Shown: positions 7,754 through 14,443 of the stretch, piece after piece
Layout of the letters: the number at the start of each line of letters is the position of its first letter
Numbering within the stretch: position 1 is the first letter of the stretch
DNA from: Bacillota bacterium
GTDB taxonomy: Bacteria; Bacillota; Sulfobacillia; JABLXB01
DNA length: 26,757 bases
Direction of reading: 5' to 3'
Assembly: GCA_024653225.1 (NCBI GenBank)
Contig: JANLGA010000014.1
Location: forward strand, 1 to 26,757
Made by a program: the position numbers and the translations under genes
The notes under the pieces: model-generated
The model's input: the letters and a program-made list of their open reading frames with translations, nothing else
Told to the model about the DNA's origin: nothing
Database searches by the model: none

Positions 7754-8593
7754 CACGAGTACCCCCAGGACGCCCGCGCTGACTCCCTTGCCCGGGTTGA
7801 AGGATGCCACTGTGACGGCGGCCACGCGGCCGGTGGAGGCCGCGACGCGCACGGCGACGAGCAGCGACTCCAGGGTGAGCCCCCCGGGGCAGGGGAAGGT
7901 CACGGCCGGCATTATGGCCGGGTCCAAAGCGTCAACGTCCACGTGCAAGTACACGGGCCCCGCCTCGCCCAGGGAGCGGGATATCCTCGCCAGGGCTTCG
8001 GTCGAGGCATCACCCTCGAGCTCCGCGCACTCGACGCGCGCCATGGGCGACCGGTTCAAGTAGTCTCCTTCGTACGGGTCGAGAGAGCGGACGCCCACCA
8101 CGGAGACGTTCTCTTCGTCGCAGAATCGTGTCATCCGAAGCTCGGCAGCCAGCCACGGGAGAGACTTGCCGATCAGGGCTCCGAGCGGCATTCCCCCGTA
8201 AAATCCCGTCAGGCTGGAGTCCTCGCTGTTGAGGTCGGCGTGCGCATCCACCCATACCACCGCCCTTCGCCCCTCCAGGCGCCGCATGCCCGCGCAGACG
8301 CCGATGGCGGCGGTACAGTCGCCCAGCGTGATGGGGAAATGACCCGCGGCGATCGAGGCGGCCACGCGGGAGGCGAGCCGCGCGCTGACGTGCTCGAGCA
8401 GGTCTTTCCTTTGAAGCGAGCCGCAGTCCGCCTCAGGAACGAGGGAGACATCGAAGACGCGGACGCCGGCGGCCGAGAGGGATGGTATGAGCCCGGCGTT
8501 CAAGAGTACCCTCGGTCCCCGCGCGACGACGGGGTCGAGGGCATCCCCTGGTTCGAGCGGGGGACCGTATTCGCAGAGTATCAGGTCAACCAT
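7706..8593 (-). CDS. Arginase/ureohydrolase-fold protein, GDC-type variant
   Basis: 295 residues from the minus-strand ATG at 8593, preceded by GGGGAGGG (8599-8606) at ideal spacing. Metal-binding motifs of the arginase/agmatinase fold are present: VDAHADLN (115-122) and HVDVDALDP (217-225). The usual first motif GGDHS is LGDCTA (90-95), so the His ligand is Cys93. The late motif that normally carries a substrate-binding Glu reads ASFNPG (about 263-268). Related proteins with GDC and NP motifs are, as I recall, a known branch of arginase-family proteins of undefined substrate. Arginine or agmatine hydrolysis should therefore not be assumed. It is convergent with a permease, and divergent from acpS across a promoter region. 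Confidence 0.85.
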   Translation of the reverse strand: MVDLILCEYGPPLEPGDALDPVVARGPRVLLNAGLIPSLSAAGVRVFDVSLVPEADCGSLQRKDLLEHVSARLASRVAASIAAGHFPITLGDCTAAIGVCAGMRRLEGRRAVVWVDAHADLNSEDSSLTGFYGGMPLGALIGKSLPWLAAELRMTRFCDEENVSVVGVRSLDPYEGDYLNRSPMARVECAELEGDASTEALARISRSLGEAGPVYLHVDVDALDPAIMPAVTFPCPGGLTLESLLVAVRVAASTGRVAAVTVASFNPGKGVSAGVLGVLVSLVCEVASLCSSAGR

Positions 8594-8664
8594 TGACACC
8601 CTCCCCTGCGACCCTCCTCGGGGGTCACGAATCGGCGGCCGCGGCACGCGTCCGCCCGCAAGGG

Positions 8665-8692
8665 TTGTCGCGGCCCGCGATCTCACTATAAT
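8665..8692 (+). promoter_or_regulatory. Sigma-A-type promoter upstream of acpS
   Basis: TTGTCG (8665-8670), 16 bases, then a perfect TATAAT (8687-8692). It sits in the 224-base divergent region between the arginase-like gene and acpS and points toward acpS, giving a leader of about 120 bases. It is the best housekeeping promoter in the window. Confidence 0.6.
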
Positions 8693-8763
8693 GCGTGGTG
8701 CAATGCCCTGTACAGTCCCGCGGGCATAATACGCGTCGAAACCCGCACGTCCGCGCGGCTTAT

Positions 8764-8792
8764 GCAGGATTATGCGTCCGTGACTCGAACTT
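8764..8792 (+). promoter_or_regulatory. Sigma-H-like promoter candidate upstream of acpS
   Basis: GCAGGATTA (8764-8772), 12 bases, then TCGAACTT (8785-8792). This is close to the B. subtilis sigma-H pattern (AGGA plus A/T bases, 11-13 bases, GAAT core), with one deviation in the -10 core. It ends 25 bases before the acpS start and would add a transition-phase promoter to the sigma-A-type one upstream. Confidence 0.4.
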
Positions 8793-8817
8793 CTGTTTGA
8801 CTGGGAGGGCGACCGGC

Positions 8818-9228
8818 TTGGAGGTCAAGAACACCGGCATTGACGTGATCGGGGTCGAGCGCGTGCGAAAGGTCATCGAAGCCCGCGGAGAGCGGTTCCT
8901 GCGCCGCGTACTGAGCCCCCGGGAATCCGCCGAGATAGGGGTTGTCCCTGGAACGCCGTTGACGCCGGGCGCGGTCGGTAAGGCGGCCCCCAGGGTCGCC
9001 GCAAGGTTTGCCGCCAAGGAGGCGGTGTTGAAAGCGATCGGGTCCGGGCTATCGGGCCTGTGCTGGAGGGACATAGAGATCTTGAGGCGCGGCGGCGAGG
9101 CCCCCCGCGTCGAACTGAGCGGGCGCGCCGCCGAGATTGCGAGGAGCAGGGGAATCGATCGAATCCTGGTGAGCATGTCTCACGACCGGGATGTCGCGGT
9201 GGCGCAAGCCGTGGCCCAGGGGGAGTGA
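8818..9228 (+). CDS. acpS: Holo-[acyl-carrier-protein] synthase
   Basis: Transfers 4'-phosphopantetheine from CoA to a serine of acyl carrier protein, switching on fatty acid synthesis; cytoplasmic. From TTG 8818 the protein is 136 residues, normal for AcpS. It shows the two family motifs: GIDVIGVERV at 7-16 (Mg-binding Asp9) and RFAAKEAVLKA at 63-73 (Glu68 and Lys72). An upstream frame is open from 8695, but GGGAGGG at 8803-8809 fits the TTG, and that start places GID near the N-terminus as in the family. A Gly/Pro-rich stretch at about 41-60 makes the loop before the second motif a little long. The nnr start follows the stop by 2 bases, the common Bacillota arrangement. Confidence 0.95.
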   Translation: MEVKNTGIDVIGVERVRKVIEARGERFLRRVLSPRESAEIGVVPGTPLTPGAVGKAAPRVAARFAAKEAVLKAIGSGLSGLCWRDIEILRRGGEAPRVELSGRAAEIARSRGIDRILVSMSHDRDVAVAQAVAQGE

Positions 9229-9230
9229 CG

Positions 9231-10961
9231 ATGAAGCTCGTGACCGCGGCCCAGATGAGGGCCATAGACTCGTGGGCCATCGGAGAAATCGGGATACCGG
9301 GGTCCGTGCTGATGGAAAACGCGGGCGCGGCAGTCGTCCGCGCAATCGCCGCGGTCGCCGGCAGGACCCGGGGACTGCGCGCGGCGGTGCTCTGCGGGAA
9401 GGGTAACAATGGCGGTGACGGGTTCGTGGCGGCCCGGCGCCTGGTAAACGCGGGTGCCGACGTCGAGGTGTTCATCGTGGGCGGGGAGGAGGGCATCGCG
9501 GGCGATGCCCTCGTTCACATGGAGTCACTGCGCAAGATGACGGGGACGGGGTTGGGCTGGCGATCCATACGGGAGGCACCGGACGACGCGGTCGGCGGCG
9601 ACCTCTCGGGGGAACTCGCGTCGTTCGACGTCATAGTGGACGCCATGCTCGGGACCGGCTTCAGCGGGGAGGTACGCGAACCGGTGGCGTCCGCGATCCG
9701 CGCCGTTAACCGCGCGCGCGGGCGTGGCGCGGATCGCGGGAGGGGCCCCCTGGTCGTCGCGGTTGACGTGCCGTCGGGGCTCGACGCCACCAGCGGGCGC
9801 CCGGCGCGCGACTGCGTAATCGCGGACTGTACCGTCACGTTCGCCTACGCGAAGACCGGCCTCGTGCTGTTCCCCGGCGCGGATTTCGCGGGCACTGTCT
9901 TCGTCGCCGATATCGGTATACCGCGCGAACGGGGGCCGGCCCTGGCAGTCGAAGTGGAGACGGTGGAACGCACCCTCGTGGCATCGTGGCTGGGGCGGCG
10001 GCGCCGGGACACTCACAAGGGGACGTACGGACACGTGCTCGTCGCGGCGGGATCGTCCGGCATGACCGGGGCGGCCTGCTTGTGCGCGGAGGCCGCGTTG
10101 CGCGCGGGTGCGGGGCTGGTGACCCTGGGGGTCCCGGAGTCCCTGGCGCCCGCCATGGAATCGAAACTCACCGAGGTGATGAAGGTAGCCCTTCCCGAGA
10201 GACCGCGGGCGGCGAAGGATGGCAGGGGCGCCGGGGTCACATTCAGCAGGGAAGCCATTCCCCTGGTGCGCGAGTTCTGCCGGATTGCCTCGGTGCTCGC
10301 GCTCGGACCCGGGTTATCCGTTGACGACGAGGTGCGCGAATTCGTCGCCGGAGTGCTCCGAGGGGCGGATATCCCGGCCGTCGTTGACGCCGACGGGTTG
10401 AATTGCCTCGCGGGATCGAACGTTCTCGGAGAAAGGAGGGCGCCGACGATCGTCACCCCGCATCCAGGCGAAATGTCGAGGCTGACCGGCGTTTCGACTG
10501 CAGAAATCCAGGCGAACCGAATAGAAGTGGCGAGGAGGTTCGCCGCGGAATCGGGTGCCGTGACAGTGTTGAAGGGGGCTCGGACGGTGGTATCCTCGCC
10601 CGGGGGTCGCGTGTACATCAACATGACCGCCGACGCGGTCATGGCCGCCGGGGGCATGGGGGATGTTCTGACGGGGGCGATAGCGGGACTGCTGGCCCAG
10701 GGCCTCGACCCCCTATCGGCCGCGGTGACCGGCGTGTACGTTCATGGGCTCGCGGGAGAGCTGGCCGCGCGCGAGGTGGGTTCAGCGGGGGTCTTGGCCG
10801 GGGAGGTGTCCCGCAGGCTCCCGAGGGTCAGGTCGGCGGTGGAAAGGGCGGCGGTTGACGAATCGGCGCGGGGACCGGATGTGTTCCTGCAGCCGTTGGA
10901 CACCGGCGCCGCTTTCATTCATAGCTATATTGCAGGTAGCTGTATTGCAGGTCGGGACTGA
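9231..10961 (+). CDS. nnr: Bifunctional NAD(P)H-hydrate repair enzyme (epimerase + ADP-dependent dehydratase)
   Basis: 576 residues with two enzyme units. The N-terminal YjeF_N unit (about 1-225) epimerises NAD(P)HX and shows GKGNNGGDG at 56-64 and VDVPSGLDATSG at about 178-189. The C-terminal ribokinase-like unit (about 255-545) dehydrates S-NAD(P)HX using ADP; it shows KGTYGHVLVAAGS (263-275), ALGPGL (357-362), VDADGLN (385-391), TPHPGEMSRLTG (409-420) and the anion-hole motif GGMGDVLTG (474-482). The family more often has GGTGD; Met for Thr is a mild variant. The ATG at 9231 has AGGGGGAG just upstream. The last residues (IHSYIAGSCIAGRD) are encoded by a tandem DNA duplication and extend past the normal end of the fold. 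Confidence 0.95.
   Translation: MKLVTAAQMRAIDSWAIGEIGIPGSVLMENAGAAVVRAIAAVAGRTRGLRAAVLCGKGNNGGDGFVAARRLVNAGADVEVFIVGGEEGIAGDALVHMESLRKMTGTGLGWRSIREAPDDAVGGDLSGELASFDVIVDAMLGTGFSGEVREPVASAIRAVNRARGRGADRGRGPLVVAVDVPSGLDATSGRPARDCVIADCTVTFAYAKTGLVLFPGADFAGTVFVADIGIPRERGPALAVEVETVERTLVASWLGRRRRDTHKGTYGHVLVAAGSSGMTGAACLCAEAALRAGAGLVTLGVPESLAPAMESKLTEVMKVALPERPRAAKDGRGAGVTFSREAIPLVREFCRIASVLALGPGLSVDDEVREFVAGVLRGADIPAVVDADGLNCLAGSNVLGERRAPTIVTPHPGEMSRLTGVSTAEIQANRIEVARRFAAESGAVTVLKGARTVVSSPGGRVYINMTADAVMAAGGMGDVLTGAIAGLLAQGLDPLSAAVTGVYVHGLAGELAAREVGSAGVLAGEVSRRLPRVRSAVERAAVDESARGPDVFLQPLDTGAAFIHSYIAGSCIAGRD
10922..10951. repeat. 15-bp tandem duplication at the 3' end of nnr
   Basis: TAGCTATATTGCAGG is followed at once by TAGCTGTATTGCAGG, one base different. 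It lies inside the last codons of nnr and encodes the repeat SYIAG-SCIAG. It is AT-richer than its surroundings. The GCAGG end resembles the end of the tandem unit found before tsaD. Confidence 0.85.
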
Positions 10962-10987
10962 TCGAGGAATGCGCGGGAGGGTTCCCC

Positions 10988-11245
10988 ATGTCCAAATCGA
11001 GACGCATCATGGTGAGCGTGCCTGCGGGCCTGCTCCAGGAAGTTGACGGCATTGCAGCCCTCGAAAACGGGAATCGCAGTGAAGTCATCCGTTCGGCCGT
11101 GCGGGCGTACATTGCGGAAAGAAGGAAGAGGGAGCTCCGCGAGTCAATGTGCCGGGGATACGTCGAGATGGGGGAGATCAACCTGTCCCTCGCAGAACTC
11201 GGAATGGGATACGACCGCGGCATGGACGGAGGGCCGAATGAGTGA
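10988..11245 (+). CDS. mazE: MazE/EndoAI-type ribbon-helix-helix antitoxin
   Basis: 85 residues. The N-terminal RIMVSVPAGLLQEVDGIA (about 6-23), then NRSEVIRSAVRAYIAERRK (about 29-47), is a typical ribbon-helix-helix DNA-binding domain. The acidic C-terminal region (about 55-85) would wrap around the toxin. This matches EndoAI, the partner of the NdoA/EndoA RNase in Bacillota, rather than the AbrB-fold MazE of E. coli. GGGAGGG lies six bases before the ATG. Its stop overlaps the toxin start (GTGA), so the two are translationally coupled, and the pair probably represses its own transcription. The position after nnr is conserved in many Bacillota. Confidence 0.9.
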   Translation: MSKSRRIMVSVPAGLLQEVDGIAALENGNRSEVIRSAVRAYIAERRKRELRESMCRGYVEMGEINLSLAELGMGYDRGMDGGPNE

Positions 11246-11592
11246 ACATCAGGAGGGGAGATGTTTTTTACGCCGACCTGAGCCCGGTGATCGGTTCTGA
11301 ACAGGGGGGCGTCCGGCCCGTGATCGTCATCCAGAACGACATCGGTAACAAGTACAGCCCCACCGTAATCGTCGCGGCGATCACGTCCCAGATAGACAAG
11401 GCGAAGCTCCCCACCCACGTCGAACTGTCAGCGAAGCAATCCGGGCTCGAGCGCGACTCGGTCATCCTGGCCGAGCAGCTCCGGACGATTGACAGGAGGA
11501 GACTCAGGGAGAGGGTGGCCCACCTCGAGGACGAGACGATGGAGCGGGTGAACGAAGCCCTCGCCGTCAGCCTGGGCTTGAAAGAGGTCTAG
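11242..11592 (+). CDS. mazF: MazF/NdoA-type mRNA endoribonuclease toxin
   Basis: 116 residues, the standard length for the CcdB/MazF fold. N-terminal IRRGDVFYADLSPVIGSEQGG (about 3-23), then RPVIVIQND and VAAITSQ, are hallmark segments that contain the conserved Arg and Thr/Ser of the active site. LAEQLRTIDRRRL near residue 75-90 is the usual dimer-side motif. The GTG start overlaps the antitoxin stop, with GGAGGG at 11228-11233 as ribosome site. MazF/NdoA cleaves mRNA at a short sequence (UACAU in B. subtilis). The specificity here cannot be read from the sequence. Confidence 0.94.
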   Translation: MNIRRGDVFYADLSPVIGSEQGGVRPVIVIQNDIGNKYSPTVIVAAITSQIDKAKLPTHVELSAKQSGLERDSVILAEQLRTIDRRRLRERVAHLEDETMERVNEALAVSLGLKEV

Positions 11593-11637
11593 CAGGGCGC
11601 AGGGACCCCGGGGGTGGGCACAGTGGAGGGAACGACA

Positions 11638-12615
11638 ATGCGCATCGGTTCAATCCCCAGGACGAGGCTCGCGAGCCTCCCCACGCCGCTCGAGCCGGCG
11701 CCGCGACTCGGAGAGGCGTTGGGAGGTCTCCGGCTGTTCGTCAAGCGCGACGACAACACGGGGCTCGCCGGGGGCGGCAACAAGGCGAGGAAGCTCGAAT
11801 TCCTCATGGCCGAGGCGGTGGCACGGGGCTGCAACACGGTCATAACCTCGGGAGGCATACAATCGAACCACGCGCGTATGACGGCCGCGGCCGCGAGGAA
11901 ATTGGGGATGAAGCCCGTGCTGGTACTGGAAGGGCGGGCCCCGGGCACGGCTAAGGGTAACCTGCTTCTGGACAGGATCTTTGGTGCGCAAGTGGAGTTC
12001 GTCGCGGAAGGAGCCGACCTGGAGCGGGAGTCCGCGAGGATGGCCGATGAGGTGACAGGTGCCGGGGGGAAACCCTACGTGATTCCAGTGGGCGGCTCGA
12101 ACCCGACCGGCTGCCTGGGATACCTTCTCGCCGCCGTGGAACTGGTGGAGCAAGCCGTGCAGATGGGGATCGACATGGACCAGGTGTTCATCGCCGCCGG
12201 TTCCGGAGGCACGATGGCGGGTCTCGTGCTCGGACTCAAGGTCCTCGCACCGGGCACCGTGGTTAGGGGTATCAGCGTGAGCAGGCCGGCCGATGCGCTG
12301 AAATGCAGGGTCTCGGGGCTGGCGCAGGAAACGGCGCGACTTGTGGGATTGCCGGTGCGGATCGAACCCGACGAAATTCACGTGGACGACTCGTTCATCG
12401 GCGAGGGGTACGGCATTCCCACGACCGACGGGTTGGACGCCATCAGGCTGACCGCGGCTTGCGAGGGGATCGTCCTCGACCCGGTGTACACCGGCAAGGC
12501 GATGGCCGGGCTCGTGGATTACGCGAGGCGCGGGCTGATCGGACCCCGCGAGACGGTCGTGTTCGTACACACCGGCGGGACACCGGGGGTCTTCGCCTTT
12601 GAGGACCGGTTCTAA
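11638..12615 (+). CDS. D-cysteine desulfhydrase / ACC deaminase-family PLP enzyme
   Basis: 325 residues from the ATG at 11638 (GGAGGG seven bases upstream; an in-frame GTG at 11614 is less well placed). The PLP lysine is in GGGNKARKLEF (Lys49). The phosphate- and substrate-binding segment SGGIQSNHARMTAA (about 78-91) and the Gly-rich loop AAGSGGTMAGL (about 186-196) match the DcyD/ACC deaminase branch of fold type II. DcyD splits D-cysteine into pyruvate, sulfide and ammonia; ACC deaminase opens the cyclopropane ring. The near-identity of the GGNK.RKLEF region to DcyD favours D-cysteine desulfhydrase, but other D-amino acids are possible. It opens the amino-acid block that continues to 14394. 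Confidence 0.88.
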   Translation: MRIGSIPRTRLASLPTPLEPAPRLGEALGGLRLFVKRDDNTGLAGGGNKARKLEFLMAEAVARGCNTVITSGGIQSNHARMTAAAARKLGMKPVLVLEGRAPGTAKGNLLLDRIFGAQVEFVAEGADLERESARMADEVTGAGGKPYVIPVGGSNPTGCLGYLLAAVELVEQAVQMGIDMDQVFIAAGSGGTMAGLVLGLKVLAPGTVVRGISVSRPADALKCRVSGLAQETARLVGLPVRIEPDEIHVDDSFIGEGYGIPTTDGLDAIRLTAACEGIVLDPVYTGKAMAGLVDYARRGLIGPRETVVFVHTGGTPGVFAFEDRF

Positions 12616-12649
12616 GATCGCCGGGTATACCTCCGGGGGGTGTTTCGCG

Positions 12650-13372
12650 GTGCCGATCGTGGGGGTGACGAGCGCCCGGTCGGAGAACGAAAGGATCCAG
12701 GTCCCGTCGGATTACGTTGACTGCTTGGTGAACCTCGGATGCGTCCCCGTGGTCGTCCCGTCCGTGCGCTGCGACTATCTCGCGGTCGCGTCGCGCCTGG
12801 GGGCCTTGCTTGACGGCCTCCTCCTGACGGGTGGCGGAGACATCCACCCGCGGTTCTTCGGAGAGGAAATTTCCGCGGGCCTCGACTGGGTCTCCGAGGA
12901 GCGCGACGAGATGGAGTTGGCGTTGGCCCGGGTGTTCCTCGAATTGGACAAGCCCATCCTCGGGATTTGCCGTGGTTGCCAGGTATTGAACGTGGCCGCG
13001 GGAGGGTCCTTGTTTCAGGACATCGAGTCACAGGTTGGGAGTGCGCGCAACCACCGGCTGGCCGGGACGGCGGACGGGGACGGCCTGCACGAAGTCAGCT
13101 TGAGCGACGGGTCGAGGCTCGAGGGCATGCTCGGGTGTCTCCGGCTCGGGGTGAACTCGAAGCACCACCAGGCCGTGAAGATGGTGGCGCCCGGGTTCGA
13201 AGCGGTGGCCTGGGCGGAGGACGGGATCGTCGAGGCGATCGAGTCGCGTTCGCACCGCTTCGCGCTGGCCGTGCAATGGCATCCCGAGGACCTGTTTCCG
13301 AGGGAGGACGCGCTCGCCCTGTTCCAGGGGTTCGTCAGCAGTTGCCGGGAGGGGATCGGATGTCAGTCGTAG
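12650..13372 (+). CDS. Class I glutamine amidotransferase-like hydrolase (PuuD / peptidase C26 family)
   Basis: 240 residues from the GTG at 12650, which gives the family-typical start PIVGVTSAR; a GGGGGGTG run precedes it. The catalytic triad is visible: nucleophile Cys107 in GICRGCQVLN, and His211 with Glu213 in QWHPED. LTGGGDIHPRFFGE (about 59-72) and NVAAGGSLFQDI (about 114-125) are diagnostic of the gamma-glutamyl-GABA hydrolase group, which cuts gamma-glutamyl amide bonds. The canonical polyamine (Puu) pathway genes are absent here, so the true substrate may be another gamma-glutamyl compound. The gene overlaps the next one by 13 bases. Confidence 0.92.
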   Translation: MPIVGVTSARSENERIQVPSDYVDCLVNLGCVPVVVPSVRCDYLAVASRLGALLDGLLLTGGGDIHPRFFGEEISAGLDWVSEERDEMELALARVFLELDKPILGICRGCQVLNVAAGGSLFQDIESQVGSARNHRLAGTADGDGLHEVSLSDGSRLEGMLGCLRLGVNSKHHQAVKMVAPGFEAVAWAEDGIVEAIESRSHRFALAVQWHPEDLFPREDALALFQGFVSSCREGIGCQS

Positions 13373-14394
13373 CGCCGCCCGCCGTCTGTCGAGTGGTCAG
13401 GGGCTGCCTGGCCGAGTGCATCCACAGGGGCGACATGGTGTTCGCGGACACTTCGGGTCGGGTGCTGGCTTTCGCGGGAGACCCCGGGAAGGTGGCTTAC
13501 ATGAGGTCGGCCGCCAAGCCGATACAGGTGCTGCCTGTCATAGAGACGGGCGCGGCCGACCGATTCGGCTTCACCGACCGCGAGCTTGCGGTGATGTGCG
13601 GTTCACACAGCGGCCAGGACGAACACCTGCAGGCGGTCGCCGCCATCCTGTCGAAGGTGGGCATTAACGAGGGCTTTCTGGGTTGCGGCACGCACCAACC
13701 CCTGTCCCGGTATCAGTCCGAGAAGCTCATCCGCGACGGGAAACCCCCTACCCCGCTGCACAACAACTGCTCGGGAAAACACGCCGGCATGCTGGCGCTT
13801 GCCGTTCACCTGGGCTTCCCGATAGATGGGTACTGGAGGGAAACCCATCCCGTCCAGCAGCTCATGCGAAGGGTGGTCGGCGAGATGACCGGCCGCCCGG
13901 AAGGTGACATCTCGGTGGGCATTGACGGATGCGGGGTCAGCGTGTTCGGGGTTCCCCTTGCCGCGATGGCCGCGGCCTACGCCAGGCTCGTGTCTCCGGA
14001 CTACTTCGCGGGTGCCAGGAGGGGGGCGGTGGAGCGAGTGGTCAGGGCCATGGTCGCCAACCCCGTCATGGTCGGAGGGGCCGGAAGGTTCTGCACCGCC
14101 CTGATCTCCGCCACAAAGGGCCGAATAGTGGGCAAGGAGGGCGCTGACGGCGTGTACTGCCTGGGTGTCCGGGGGATGGGCATCGGATTCGCCCTGAAGA
14201 TCGAGGACGGAAACCGGCGCGCGATCGGCCCGGTGGTCGTGGAAGCGCTCAAACAGATGGGCCTCGTCTCCGAGGAAGAGCTCTCCGCCCTCCGCGAACA
14301 TGGTGAGCCGCAGGTCTTGAACAACCGTGGGGAGCCGGTCGGATACGTCGAGACCGCCTTCGACCTTCGTAAGGAGACGGACCCCGGGCGGTGA
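13360..14394 (+). CDS. Asparaginase II-family protein (R. etli thermolabile type)
   Basis: 344 residues, unlike the classical bacterial L-asparaginases. It matches the asparaginase II family: SAAKPIQVLPVIETGA (about 48-63), CGSHSGQDEH (about 77-86), GCGTHQPLSR (about 108-117), NNCSGKHAGMLAL (about 136-148) and GIDGCGVSVFGVPL (about 187-200). The repeated Cys, Ser and Lys residues in these motifs form the reported catalytic and zinc site. The reaction is hydrolysis of L-asparagine to aspartate and ammonia, in the cytoplasm. The ATG at 13360 has GGGAGGGG five bases upstream and lies inside the end of the previous gene, implying coupling. It fits an amino-acid or amide catabolic unit. Confidence 0.93.
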   Translation: MSVVAPPAVCRVVRGCLAECIHRGDMVFADTSGRVLAFAGDPGKVAYMRSAAKPIQVLPVIETGAADRFGFTDRELAVMCGSHSGQDEHLQAVAAILSKVGINEGFLGCGTHQPLSRYQSEKLIRDGKPPTPLHNNCSGKHAGMLALAVHLGFPIDGYWRETHPVQQLMRRVVGEMTGRPEGDISVGIDGCGVSVFGVPLAAMAAAYARLVSPDYFAGARRGAVERVVRAMVANPVMVGGAGRFCTALISATKGRIVGKEGADGVYCLGVRGMGIGFALKIEDGNRRAIGPVVVEALKQMGLVSEEELSALREHGEPQVLNNRGEPVGYVETAFDLRKETDPGR

Positions 14395-14443
14395 GAATCT
14401 TTCCCCGCCGAGCGAAATAGACGTTCGGTTGGGGATGGTTCCG

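Noticed and set aside
10988..11592. MazE/MazF pair as a mobile toxin-antitoxin island
   Set aside because: The pair sits in the conserved chromosomal Bacillota position after nnr and has the same composition as its neighbours; it looks like the housekeeping EndoAI/NdoA locus.
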